Position numbers and translations under genes: made by a program
Assembly (NCBI RefSeq): GCF_016086655.4
Contig: NC_052135.2
Span: 23,464,363 to 23,528,362, forward strand
Direction of reading: 5' to 3'
From: Lepeophtheirus salmonis
Taxonomy: Eukaryota > Arthropoda > Copepoda > Siphonostomatoida > Caligidae
Length of the DNA: 64,000 nucleotides
Shown here: piece by piece, positions 11,600 to 24,300 of the stretch
Position numbering within the stretch: the first letter of the stretch is position 1
How the letters are laid out: each line of letters begins with the position of its first letter
Notes under the pieces: model-generated
Told to the model about the DNA's origin: nothing
Seen by the model: only the letters and a program-made list of their open reading frames with translations
Database searches by the model: none

Positions 11600-13300
11600 T
11601 TTACCAATTTTTTAATTGATTTATTTTTATCATCGTGAACTATAGGTTTATCTATTGGGTTTTTTTAGCTTTTAATATACCTGTAAAATAAATAAAGTTC
11701 AGAAAAATCCAAAATTATAGCTGTAATATGACCTTTGCCCAATGCATCATTATATGCAAGAAATTAATTTATATATTTATTGATGGTAATTTAGTCTTTT
11801 TAAAAGTTAAACAATTAATATACAACATTCATGAAAGCTTCTTTCAATATATATTTATTCAAACAATTTTTTTATAATTTAAAAAAAAAGTATGTATATA
11901 TATGTGTAGAAAATGCTACTACTACCTCTATTAAATATTCATTTTTCTTTAATTAAATTCTTCTCAAAGTCCAAATAATCGCAAAAATAAAAATTAAAAA
12001 ACTAATGCACTAGCACAATATATCTCCCAAATTCGTGAACGTACTTGATACCTTTCCTTGACAAAATAAATAAATATATGTTCTGTGTTGGAATGTGAAT
12101 TTTTTCTCTTCAAAATTCAATGCAGGTTTTAATTTCAAAAAAACAAAACAACAACGACAAAAAATAAAATGATTAAATTCACAAAGTATGTGCAAGCACT
12201 TAATGAAAGGCATACTTTAGTAAAAATATTTGAATTAACTTTAATTTTGAAAATCTAAAAAAGGTTGAAATCCATAAATCTAATGTTTTCGAATTAAGAA
12301 GACATTGAAATTGATTCCTTAGGTCCCAAATAAAACAAAGTACGGAGTTATGATGATAGTCATAAAGTATACATATAGATGTCGGTTCAAGTATATGATA
12401 TAGGACCTTTCTTCTCATGTTATACAACTCCCTCTATTATTCTTTTTAGAAAGCTGAATCGCACATTGACTTTGGGTTTATTTTTTCATTTATGCTTTTT
12501 GTTATTAATGGATTGTAATTTGGCCTCATACTCTCAATACTTTAAGCATTGTGCGTGACTAATGTGAGTCAATAAGTAATTAACTATTTTATGGTAATAC
12601 GTACATATATAATTCAAGATCAGGAACCGTACAATTTTCTGGCTCTAAATATCTTCTTAAAATATAATAAAAATGATATTATATATCGAATCAATCATAC
12701 AATATTTATCTAAACTTCTAATGTTTCCTTACTTTAAACAAACATTTTTCCATGGTTATATAAAATTCATTTGTTTCAAATGAGTTTTCACTTTGTCATT
12801 GTTCCTTTATAAAAACAACAAATTTGAAAGTGCTCTGTACAATAGATCATTTTTACTAATACTGAAAAAATGTACTTTAGTTTACCAATTTATTCGTTGA
12901 GTAAAATATTAAGTATGAAATATGTTAACAAAAACATTTACCATTACTTTCAACTTAGTCTTAAAGTTACAGATTTTATTATATGATAATTAATAATACC
13001 TCCAGTACTATTTTTTAAGAAATGCTAATATAATAAAAATAAGAAATTCAATGACAAATTTGGGACTAGGATTTATATAAGTAATTGTTGAGCAATTTTT
13101 ATATTCATACAAGCCATTATAACCTTCTTCATAAAATATTCAATTAGGCCTTTTTAATATAAAAGCAAACAATAAATTAACCGAAAATTGCAGATTAATT
13201 AGCCCAATTTTTGTACACCTTTTGTATAGCCACTATTTTATTGATAATGGCGTTAACGGCTTATCTTTATGGGAACTTCATTTAATTAAGAGTGTTCTAT
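11600..13300. other. A+T-rich DNA without recognised genes
   Basis: Two overlapping minus-strand frames (12010-12427) are open for 67-75 codons, but their composition is random and no motif is visible. Confidence 0.5.
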
Positions 13301-13316
13301 GCAAGGACGTTTTTTT

Positions 13317-13339
13317 GGGAGGGGGGCGGAGGGGTAGGG
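13317..13339 (+). repeat. G-rich tract with G-quadruplex pattern
   Basis: Runs of 3, 6, 4 and 3 guanines separated by one to four bases fit the G3+N1-7 pattern expected for an intramolecular G-quadruplex, in otherwise A+T-rich DNA. Such G tracts can also mark the ends of hAT-like elements, but no matching C-rich partner was found nearby. Confidence 0.7.
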
Positions 13340-13899
13340 CCGTGACTATGATTTTATCTCACAATTTTGACAAAATATTTAAATGACAAATTTGACCCAT
13401 AATTTTGTTAGGAGAGACAAACATAAATGAAAAAGACTAATTGAAAAAAAAAAAAAAACATTTTTAGAAAATTTTGCAAGTTAATTTTTTTTCGTATAAA
13501 GATACAATTTTGAAGGCAGAATTGGTAATTTCTACATTTTGATAGCAAGAAATAGTTGAAGAAGGAGCTATTAGCTCAGAATATAATACAGCTTTTGTCT
13601 TCAATTTGGAGGAGAGGTCCAAATTTTGGGGATATAAATTATGTTGATAACGAAATAATATATTATTATCTTTATATATGATAAACGAATGATTTTTTAA
13701 ACTTTTTTTTTTTTTGTTATCATCATTTCATGTCACAATGACGACTTTTGTCAAGTTCTTAGGTATATCTCTCAATTACTTAAATGCACGATATAACATG
13801 CAAATATTGTAGTACCCCATTTGTAACCCATCTTTACTAATTCATTCAAAATTTCCTTGATAATTCCCGTAATATGACACATATCATTATTTTTTTGTT

Positions 13900-14560
13900 T
13901 AACTAGCTATGGACATATTCGTAAGGTGAGGATTACCCTCCGGAAAATTTCCATCTGTAGTTTATGCCTGCTGCAGAAAATTTCTTTCGGTTATACTCAA
14001 TTTATAGTGATTTATATAAAATATGTTCAAACTACAAATGGTTTATGCTCATTTGAGGACCCGTCTATATAATTTTCCCCTCTGCAGATGAGTGACAGTA
14101 AAATGATCCTCCTAATTTCTCAAATTGGACCTTAGGCACGCAGGATTTGTAAAGGATGACCATGGGACCTCCAGACAGGTTAAACACTATCAACATCAGT
14201 TCAAAGAACAGCCTATGTTCCAGATCAACAGGTTGAGAACTATAAACTTTGAGCCTCAAGGCAGATTAAAAACCAATACTGCTGCTTCAACAACAATTAA
14301 GGACTCCTCCTAACTTCAAAATACTTTTTACAATACCAACTTCACTGGCCACTCTCATTGTTGAATAGTTTTTCTACAGATGGGAAAACAATCTACGGAT
14401 GTTTAAATGCGTCAGTCCTATTTATAGATAGGGCATATTGGTAGATGAATCACTATGTATTATTAGAATCAATTGTCCTTAGATGACCATTTCCCGTCAG
14501 GCAAAATTTCTAATGAGGGCAATTTTTCTATGACAATATTTTCTGCAATCAAACTATGTG
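13900..14560. other. Less A+T-rich block of unknown origin
   Basis: About 13930-14420 has noticeably more G+C than its surroundings, and both strands are open for 62-64 codons around 14065-14313. Neither product is recognised. The short motif CCATCTGTAG (13949) recurs inverted as CTACAGATGG (14375), which may be an eroded terminal repeat. It could be a degenerate transposon or a stray exon; I cannot decide. Confidence 0.3.
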
Positions 14561-15394
14561 GAACTAGACATAATTATTAAACATTTACTTAAAGAATGAC
14601 TTAGTACTTCTTTTAGACATTGAACTTTTTAATTTAAAAAAATTGACGTAACTTATCTTTGAATAGACTTATACTAGAAATTATATTTATAATAATAACA
14701 AAACATTAGAAAATTATTATTTTTTATTTCAAATTCTTAGTTAGAATAATATAATACTCCCGATTTTACAGTTTTTTATTTTAAAAAACATAGCACAAAC
14801 TTAATAATATTTTGAATTTAGAGTTTGTTTCTATGCGTGTATTTTATTCGTCCTAGAATTTTTCAATGTTTAACTATTCAGTGTTTATATCCCTTTATTA
14901 TTAAAAATATGAAAACTTGAAATTTTGTATTAAATTTATTTTCATTTTTAACTTATTGATGTAAAAATGAACAAATTTTTTGAAAATAAGTTCTTCTAAT
15001 TTAATTGTTTTTTACATTAAGTTGTATTTTTGGATAAATACATATGGATGATCAGCTTTATACTCCTTTTAATTACATTTTATTTTACATAGTTATATAA
15101 GGTATGCCCTAAAATAAAATGATTTCTCAGTTAAGCAATAATTCTTAAATATACGGAAACATTTACCTATTTCAAATTCACACAACCTATCTAATATTAA
15201 ACTATTTTTTATATCATAATTATGATTGATGGATTATTGTATATACATATAAAGATACTTAGGAAAAAGGTGACATACTTTTGGGAATAGGAAAAAAACC
15301 ATTACATCTGAATACTGATAGGAATAATATTGTCCACTTACACTATGAGCAGAATTGCATAAAATATGAACTGCTGTGATGTAAAAAAAACCAA

Positions 15395-15560
15395 CCCCGA
15401 ATATAAACACGGGAATACTAACAATTTAAGGAATGTTTGAGAGGAGAGTAGTTTGGCTGTCATGACGTTGTATATGATAAGCTGAAAACAGCCATGGAAA
15501 AAAGGAAATAAACACAAAAAAGGACTTACACTTATTACTCCAGAGAAAATCCAGAACTTA
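15395..15560 (+). repeat. Dispersed repeat family 1, copy A
   Basis: Contains GGAATGTTTGAGAGGAGAG, GGCTGTCATGACGTTGTATA, GCTGAAAACAGCCATGG and GGAAATAAACAC, matching 52.53-52.62 kb in the same order. It is truncated or diverged on the right relative to copies D and F. Confidence 0.55.
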
Positions 15561-16668
15561 ACTTACATTTTTTCATGAGCATACCCACTAATTATTACTT
15601 CCTACATAGATAGGGTTGCCAACTCTTTAAAAAATAAATAAGGGACATCTTATTGGAAGGGTTGGCTACTTTACTATATTTAAAAAATAATCGTTCATTG
15701 CCTAACATATCTGACTCTGGTGTTGCCTGAGGAACAACAAATTGGTATAGGTATAGTTTTGTTATCCCTTATTCTTTGTATGTGCCAACGACTGGAAACA
15801 TGTTGCTTGAAATTTGTCAACCCACCATGGCTATAAAAATAGTTGGACGACACACCGTGCAGTGCGCTTTATAGATGTTTTCAAGTACATTTTGACATTT
15901 ACATATACATTTCAGTATTACGGGGCAAAATACGTCCCGTTTCAACTTAATACAGGGAGGTATTATTTTTTTAAAATACAGGACGATTCATTTTCAAGAG
16001 ACGGTTGGCCACTCTATACTTAGATGTTCCACTCTCAAGAATTAAATATTATAAATAATGCTTTCAGAAAATAAAAAAATAATGTTCATATAGCAACTAC
16101 AAAAAGTATCTCTTAAATTTTTAAAGTAATATTTTATACAAAAATTAGCTATGAGCATGTTTTGACTCGCTTTATTGTGAGAAATATGATTTTTTTTTTG
16201 ATAAATATTACAGATTACTCTCATTGCATTCTTAAAATATGCCACATCCCTTATCATTTTTTGATTGAGATTTGTGAATTAATGAATATATTAGAGGTAC
16301 ATTTTTTGGATTAATTATTATTTTAACCGGTATGTCAACTCTTTAACTCTTTCCTTGCAGTCTCTTAGAGCAATTGGTTTGAAGATCAAGTTTTCAACTT
16401 TTAATATATTGTTTTTTTTTCCATCAGCTGAGTTAATTGAATTTAGTAAATTATTTACCATAACAATATCCCAAAAGTAAGATAAAAATTAACAGCCGAT
16501 TGGGAAAATTAACTCGGTAACACTTGTCTTTCTTTATATCAACACTCTTTGTTAAGAGCTGGAATTTAGATAAAGCTTGTTTGCCGACCTGTTGTCAATA
16601 TATATTAATTTTTCTATATTCTGGAGAGGGAGACTCTTAGAAAAAGCCCAACAAACATATCCATTATG

Positions 16669-18012
16669 GTGATGCAGTTGCTCTAACATTGTCAGAATCA
16701 GCAGAACCTAGTTTTGCTATTTACTGCAACTAGGTAAGTAGAATCCAAATACAAAATTGAAGCGAATTTGGTTAAGGTTTACCTCTAGCACAATCGCAAT
16801 TTCTAAACGTTTATGAAGCAAAACTTTTTTATTATGGATTAAATAAAGACATTATATTGAGTAACATATTTCTATAATCAAATAAAGATTATCTTATGTT
16901 AGAATTATAATTTCGATATCATGTATGTTTTGATGTCGCTTCTAACTCGATAAAAAAATAATGCTAGTGGTACGACTTCTTCAGTTAGGTACCACAAATG
17001 TGCCGAAAATGCCTTGATTGCTGCATCTACAGAAGTTTTATAGATCTTTATATAACTGATCAAGTTATGGACTGTTATGATATCATTCAAAGGTGCATGC
17101 TGAAGGAAGTGGAGCTTTAAACCAGCAAGATAAGTGACCAAAAAAGAAAAAGTGTTCAAAGTGATTAAGTTTCTGCTGCTGTCCAGTCACAAATAAAGTC
17201 CCCTTAGGTCATTCTGGAACTATATTTTTGCTGATCAAATAGATATCTATAACATAAAGAAGCTTAGACATCCACCTTGCTTTGTGTCAGGTACCAAGTC
17301 AGATGAATGGTCAATACCTTTATCCTTTTCCTCACTTATGCACATAATTAACAGCATTACCAATTCCTTACAATTCCCTCTAATAAAAGAATTAGTGAAC
17401 ATCGCTTTGCAAAGCTGAAGTATATTTTCTTCTTCTCTTCTATTCTATCCTCCTGAGATGGATAATTGAGGTCCTTATATCAGTTCAACTAACCTCATTG
17501 CAGTACTATAGAAGGACCATCTGATTCTGACGATGATTTATATTATTTTTCTTATTAGAATATAAATACAATATTTACATTCTAAATTTATATTTACATT
17601 ATATTAAAAGAATAATTAATAAGTATAAAAGGAACAAAGGTTTTCCTTTTTTATTTTCTGTACTAAAGTTTAATAATGTCTATTATATATATTATAAACG
17701 GTCCAGGCGCGATCAATTTTTGTTCTTTACAATCAAGGAAATTAGAGTCACAAAAAAAAAAAATATATATATATTAAAACATTATGATCATCTTTTGTTC
17801 ATAGAAATATTTTATTAAATAAAAGGGTTTTAAACTAATGGACAATTTTCTTTTTGCCTCATGCTTGTTTAGAAATTGAAATTGTGCTAGAGGTAAACAT
17901 GAACAAAATTTGCTAAATTTTGTATCCTAGTTCTACTTAGCTACTGGCAATACGAAAATTAGTTTCCGCTGATTCTTACAAGGAATTCTAATTTTGGAGG
18001 CAACTGCATCAC
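16669..18012. mobile_element. Unidentified element with about 140-bp terminal inverted repeats
   Basis: The left arm, 16669-16808, begins GTGATGCAGTTGC and ends TTTACCTCTAGCACAATCGC. The right arm, 17867-18012, is its inverted, diverged copy: AATTGTGCTAGAGGTAAACA to GCAACTGCATCAC. Shared blocks run along the whole arm, including GAATCAGC and TAAGTAGAA. The interior of about 1.06 kb is less A+T-rich than the flanks and carries minus-strand coding fragments (see 16905-17159). I could not find an unambiguous target duplication. Long inverted repeats fit an old DNA transposon or a foldback element; the superfamily is not recognised. Confidence 0.6.
16905..17159 (-). pseudogene. Reading-frame fragment inside the inverted-repeat element
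   Basis: This 84-codon frame lies between the arms of the 16.67-18.01 kb element. Its most protein-like part is AIKAFSAHLWYLTEEVVPLA (about residues 47-66). It faintly recalls an HLWYLSEELV-type motif that I remember from uncharacterised, repeat-associated invertebrate proteins; this is memory, unverified. The minus strand upstream (17160-17530) has further coding-like pieces such as EEKDKGIDHSSDLVPDTKQG, interrupted by stops and frame changes. The likely reading is a decayed protein of the element itself. No catalytic motif is identified, so the function is unknown. Confidence 0.3.
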
Positions 18013-21000
18013 TCTAATATCCATTGGGGAAAAAATATCACCTTGTATACTGATATATATATATATATCTAGATACGAAAATTGTCTAAATCCTCGTGAG
18101 TGTTAATAAAAAATAATAGTATATTTGTAAGTTTGATAGACTGCATATTTGCTGACAGAGATTTCACTCAGATAACTATAAATACTATAGTTCTCTTTGC
18201 TCGCTAATACGTTTAAATTTTCAAAATAGAGAGAAATAATTAAGAAGAGCACTTATATTTTTCAGATGAATAACCTATACTTAAAAAAAAAAGAAGTATG
18301 ATCACGAGGATTTCGACAATACCTACACATACCTACTAATAAGTATAAAATTATCTACTTGCGGTGTGAGTCTCTTTTAACTCACATAATTGTAAGGTAT
18401 GGGATTTGTATTCTATGCATGCATTCTACGGATATCTTCTACCCAAGTCATATTTTAATCTAGGGTGAGCAAATGATAAATATATTAGAGTACACTTTCT
18501 TTTGAGTGTCTTTAGTCTGAGCTACTAAGTTAGAACAAAATAATTTTCATATTCTACCGCCCTCTATATCTCATAAGTTAAACTAAATGAAAGTTTTTCC
18601 CCGCAAATATTTATAATATTCATTCTACATTCATATATTGAAATGTGATAGGGATTTGAGCATTTCTTCCGCCTTAAATAAACTTGTTAATAGTAACAAA
18701 AATAGTTTGATCGTTCATTTTTGGCATTAAATGACTAATACGTAATGTTCATTTATCCCATACGAAAGAATGATTTTTATACCCTGTTCTTTTTCTTCTT
18801 AATTGTCTTTATGTGTGTTTGAAGTAGACAGACAAGCTTTATATGTATATATATATATATCCTATCCTCAAGAACCATATATTTAAAAACTAATGCCTTG
18901 GTAATAACCATTGGAGTTTTTTTTTAAAGTCTTTGTTCAGCTCATATAATATATATATACATACATAAATATACGTATACTTAGATATCTAGTATGTATG
19001 TATAAGTATATACTTTTGGCAATGTTATTTACATGTATCCAATAGAAGTCAAATCTTGAAAAAACAAAAAAAATTAAAGTTTTTTTTTCAACTTTAGAGT
19101 ACTGCAATAACTTTTTATATATAAAAAAAAGCTTTATATTCCCTTTTAGAATAATTTATGTTTCCATTATCAAAAATATATGTGCAATAGATGAGGAATA
19201 TATTGAAAATGATGGAGTCTTATTGATATATATGCATAGAGATAAAAAGATACTTTTCCGAATATATGTATATCAGCTCATTCAAACTAGAAAACACAAA
19301 TATTCAATCAAATTGATGAATAGATGTTGATAAAGACAAAGGCTATTCCACTGGTAGCTCAAAGTCAAACTCGACCTTTGAATTGAGGAGTCATAAATGG
19401 AAACGCAACAAAGCTTAAATAACGAAATGTTCTCAAAGTGGTATATTTAATTATTAAAACACAAACTTCCAAGTAAAAGCAAGTATTTTTGGGTATTTGA
19501 AAAAAAAAAGGTATTTTATGAGGAGGGATGTGAATATTGGCTAAATTGAGAAGTGGATTAAAAACCAAGAATGTAAAGGTATGAGCAAAATATTATTATT
19601 TTTATAAATTATTCTTCTCTATAGCGTATTAGTGAGCAAGGAGCTTAATTGTTTATAGGTATTTGTGTCAGTCACCATATATTCTTGGACATTTTCTCAG
19701 TCGTGGTTTTATGATCACAACAATTAAGAACACATTCTTAAAGCGATGGGGTATTTATAAAGAAAAAATAGTTAACAGATTATATAAGGAAAACGGTTTA
19801 TGTTTGATAATATAGAAGAGGATATTTTAGAGTTAAGTAAGATGAAAATCCCCTAGTGACAGATTACAGGATCTATACAATACTGTCTAACTGGACCTTT
19901 GTTCATAATAATTGAGTAGCCCTATTAAAGAAAGTTTTCACTAACGTCATTGATGGTATAATAAACCGAAGGAACGGTTCGATGATATTTATTAAATTTA
20001 ATGGGCAAATTAAAAACATAAATAATGACAACTTTATCAAATTGCTTTCAAAACGAAAAAAATGACTTAACACTTGTATTGAGACGTACTTGATGAAAAA
20101 GAAACTCAGTGATAATTGAATTATATAAAATTCGAAGATTTTGAATATCCTAATGACATGGCAAAGTTGTTGAATTTAATTTTGTTTTAGATCGATCAGG
20201 GCCAAAAAAAGACTTTTAATTATTATACTGTAAATATTTTAAATGATATTATTGTGTAAATAATAATATATAATGAAGTAATAAAATATTTTTATACATG
20301 TTAGGGTCTGATATACAATAAAGCTAGACTATAGGTTGTTCATAGACTTTTATTATTTTGTATGTCATATTTTCACATACAACAAAAACATGACAGTAAT
20401 TTACCACTTATCTTAGGATAATTACTTCTACAATAAAAAAAATAGCGCCCTTAAATGTTATTATCGTTATAGCACTGGACAAAAGTCTACATGATTCTCA
20501 GTACACCAGTTCTTTTTAACCTTTTCATTCTTCGATTTCAGATTATCAATACAGCAATTCCCCTTCCCTCAGATTATTTATAGCACAGAAACTTTTTGAC
20601 TGTGTTGTAAAATATACACTTTCCATTTTTTAATATAAATATATATGTTATGATAATGTAATCATAGAATATTTCTTGGATTGTCGATTTATAAATACTG
20701 CTATTTTTTTTGTAGAAAACTATTAATTGATAATACAAGTCAACAAAAAAAAATTAAAAAAATATAATAACAAGATTTTTTTAAATAATAAACTCAATTC
20801 TAGTATTACTTAACAAACTGCTCAAGAATTTGAATTTAGTTTTTTGTATCATTTCTGGTTTCGAGAATTTTAGAATTTAAAAAAAGTTTATTAAATCTTT
20901 TTCAGGTAATTTTTTTAAATGAAAAAAATCAATAATCCACATTATAATAACTTTATGTTTTTAAATTTTATATTTTTTTCTAATAGGTGCTTATAGTACA

Positions 21001-22030
21001 TTTTGGCTTATTTACTGTTGTTGTTTCTATGTGGCTCAAAGTCAAAAGACATAATTTCAAATAATGTGCATATAAGTTACCTAAGTTTACAAGCTCTACT
21101 TTTACAATAATACCTTTGATCTTCATTTGATATTTTCTATTTCAAAAGCCAATGGTAGATAATGAATTTTATACATACTTTTGGTTGTCTATGTGTTATT
21201 ATGCTTACTCAGTATTTGTTTCAATATAAGATATAAATGTATCTCATAAATTTACGTTCATTCTTATATAATTCCATTTGGCTTAACGGATGTTGTACTT
21301 AGGATATGGGACTTCTTCTTATGATTTATATTGGTTCATTATCTAGGTACTTATTCATAAATACTCACATTCTTTTTTCTTACTCTATCCAGAGTTGCAG
21401 AAAAAAGGATCTGTTGCTATACTAAAAAAACAAAACAAATAACATGGTAACTATGTTGAGACTCGATCCAAGACCAAATTATTTCTCGGTTTGATCTTAA
21501 ATTAGACAAATTTGGACCGATATTTCGGTTAGCACCACGATATCAGGTCGTAGATTTCAAATCGTGAACTGATTTTTTCGGTCTCCATAAATAAATCGAT
21601 TTCTTTTGTTATGAAAATGCCAGAACTCTCCCCTGTCTTCATTTATGAATTGTACAAACATAATGTATGAATGACATTTCACTACATATGACAATGTTGT
21701 TCACAATTTCAAAACTGGCGTGATCAATAATTAATCTATATAATCAGTCAAGATCGAATTTTAAAGGAAACCTATTCAAACCGATAATAAATGTGGATTT
21801 TAGCTGGTGGGGAAAAAGCTGGAGCATAGTGTTAATCAAATTGTCATAACAGCTTTGGAAATAAACATTATTTTGATTGCCAACTAAAAAAACAACTCAT
21901 GCGTTTTAGATCATATTTTCTACAGTTCTAAGCTATATATACAAAAAATTTAAGAATTTTCTTGTGTGTCATTTGATAGTTGGCGAATCAATGTAATGTT
22001 TTTAATTTCAATAGAGCGTGTGATTATAAA
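18013..22030. other. A+T-rich DNA with microsatellites, no recognised genes
   Basis: Holds an (AT)8 run at 18053-18068, further (AT)n runs near 18845 and 18950, and random-composition open frames only. The stretch 21460-21600 contains several GGACCGAT- and TCGGTTT-like words suggesting a weak dispersed repeat, with similar vocabulary at 35.6-35.99 kb, but I could not align the two. Confidence 0.5.
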
Positions 22031-22039
22031 AGACGGAGA

Positions 22040-22260
22040 AGAGCACTGATAATTATTTTTTGAGGAGTTATAAGTGTAAACCCTTGATGGATTCATAGAA
22101 AAATTGAAGATCAACAAGGGAGTAATTTCCTTTTCTTAATTTCCTTGTTTGGTACAGAGTAGGATTCGTGTTTATTTCTTTCATTTCATAGCTTCTTGCA
22201 TCTAATCGAATAAAAAGTCATCACAAATTTCCTCCTGGCAAATTTTATTTTTTACAACTC
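22040..22260 (-). repeat. Dispersed repeat family 1, copy B
   Basis: Read on the plus strand it shows GAGGAGTTATAAGTGTAAAC, GGAGTAATTTCC, GGTACAGAGTAGGATTCGTG, TTTATTTCTTTCAT and TAATCGAATAAAAAGTCAT. These are the inverted counterparts of blocks in copies D and F. Confidence 0.55.
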
Positions 22261-24070
22261 TGGATATAAACTAAGTGGCGAGAGGATAACTCAAGGATTA
22301 GTTTTCCTCCCAAATTTAGGTGGCTACAAGAAGCACTAAGACTTGATAGAGTTAATTTATAAACCAAAATGTGATTGGCGTCTCAAAAAAAAAAGGAAGA
22401 GAGAGATAATTTGATAACTTTGATAACTCAGGATTCATACATACGAGTATAAATTTATAATATTTTATAATTAAGGAACAATTTGGAAAAATGTTATAGC
22501 AAAATCTATGAAAATTCCGCAGTATCGTAATGTGAGCACTGTTAACCTAAATATTGTGTGAAATATAGTTTAAAAAAAAATTGCATATTGGTATTAATTT
22601 TTTCTAGTAGATTATGAACAGATTGTTTTTCAAAGATAATTCCATTTAATAGTTCCCTTTTGTAAAATATATTAGTCCTTCTTTATACATAAATCATGTT
22701 TTTTTTCTAGGGACAAAAGTATTCTAAGTAATACAAATCCAAGGCTTTATTTTTATAATTGAGCTATATCCAACATTAATATATAAAGAAAAAAAATATA
22801 AGGCTTTCAATCAGTGTTCCTAATTGTTAGTTACATTACTTTAAATGATGTTAATATATATTCTTCAAAAAATATATTTTTTTGAATTTCCTAGGTTCTA
22901 TAGAACCAATTTTGAAATCAACGATCTGACGTTGTATAAAATATGTTTTCACCTGAAAAAACAACATATAAAATATAAGCATATGAAAAACCCAAAAGCT
23001 GTAAACAAAGGAGCAAAATGAAGACCACGGGATCAATATTTGTACAAGTTAGTGGTTGCAGCAACACTTTTTTTGGTCTGCTAGAAGTGTTAAATATTAC
23101 TCCATAACTAACATGCCTCTATGACTTCACTCACCCTTTTAACTGAATTAAAAAGGTAAATTCTGTTAAGGGAGAAATATTTGCTTAGGTATAAGACAAA
23201 TGACAAAAAAAAAAAAAAAAAAAAAAATATGATAAATTGACGTCATCTGATGTATCATCAAAAGTAACATATTGCATTGGAAAATACCTAATTTATGACC
23301 ATGCCTACCATTTAACTAACAGGTGCGTTTTGTTTATTTGTTCAAAGCTTAAAATCAACCTACATATTAATTATCCATAAGTAAGATTCATTTCTGTTTT
23401 GACGTTTAAAAAAAACACAACTAATTTCAAAATGTGCAGCTTGAATTAGAAAAATTTATTTGGAGGTATTAAATATGATTCTTGAGAAATCGCATTGAAG
23501 GAACATTGGAGAAAAGGTATTGTCATTTAACAAAAGATGACAATTTGATCATTCTTCAAGTAACTCTTATCCTCATAGATTTCTTTTGACACTTTTTTTC
23601 TGGTCAAATAGTCTCACTGTTGAAATGTAATTAATAAGTGTAATTCGAAGTGTGTAAGGGAAATTTGAAGGGTTTATGTGAATTGTATACTGAAATTTTA
23701 GCCGTTGACAAATGGCAATTTAGGTATTATTTAATTTTATTAAAAGTATCTGATTGAATAAATATATGCTAAACGTAAATAAAAATAACAGTTTTGAGTA
23801 ATAAAAAAAAAGAAAAACGTTAGTTGCTATCGTTCTTTTTTGCTCAATGGATCGTCGTTGTGTTGATATCTATTTTTGAATCATGAATTATCGTCTACTT
23901 TTTGCCTATTTTTTTTAATATTATACTCTACGGAGACCTATCAATTGAAGAGTTTAAATGCCATATGCATATATTAAAATAATATGATATATATGAATGT
24001 ATGTATCATATTTTCCATAGCAGCAATCATAATTATTTTATGCTTGGATAGAGAACATATAATTATAAAG
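22261..24070. other. A+T-rich DNA without recognised genes
   Basis: No recognised gene. Contains a 23-base A run (23205-23227) directly upstream of a TGACGTCA octamer at 23238-23245. Confidence 0.5.
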
Positions 24071-24074
24071 TAAT

Positions 24075-24300
24075 CAATAGTACATGAAAGACAAAAAATA
24101 AGACAATATTTTGTTGCAGAGTTATAAATGGAAGACTTCGTTGAACTCGGAGTAGACTTGAGGATCGCCATTGGACTCATTCCTGCCCATATCATTGATA
24201 GAAACGGAGTTGTGTTTTTCTTTATTTCCTTCATGTCATGGCTGCTCACAGACAATTAAAAGAAACTTCGTGACAGCTAAGCTACAATACCTGCAAACAT
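24075..24300 (-). repeat. Dispersed repeat family 1, copy C
   Basis: Carries the outer block CATGAAAGACAAAAAATAAG (also near 28805 inverted and 29200), AACTCGGAGTAGACTTGAGG, GTGTTTTTCTTTATTTCCTT and CGTGACAGCTAAGCTACAA. A 93-codon minus-strand frame (23974-24255) overlaps it but is not conserved between copies, so it is a chance frame. Confidence 0.5.

Noticed and set aside
15600..16025. Segments with GGTTGCCAACTC and GGTTGGCCACTC wording that might be terminal repeats
   Set aside because: The arms could not be aligned convincingly in direct or inverted orientation.
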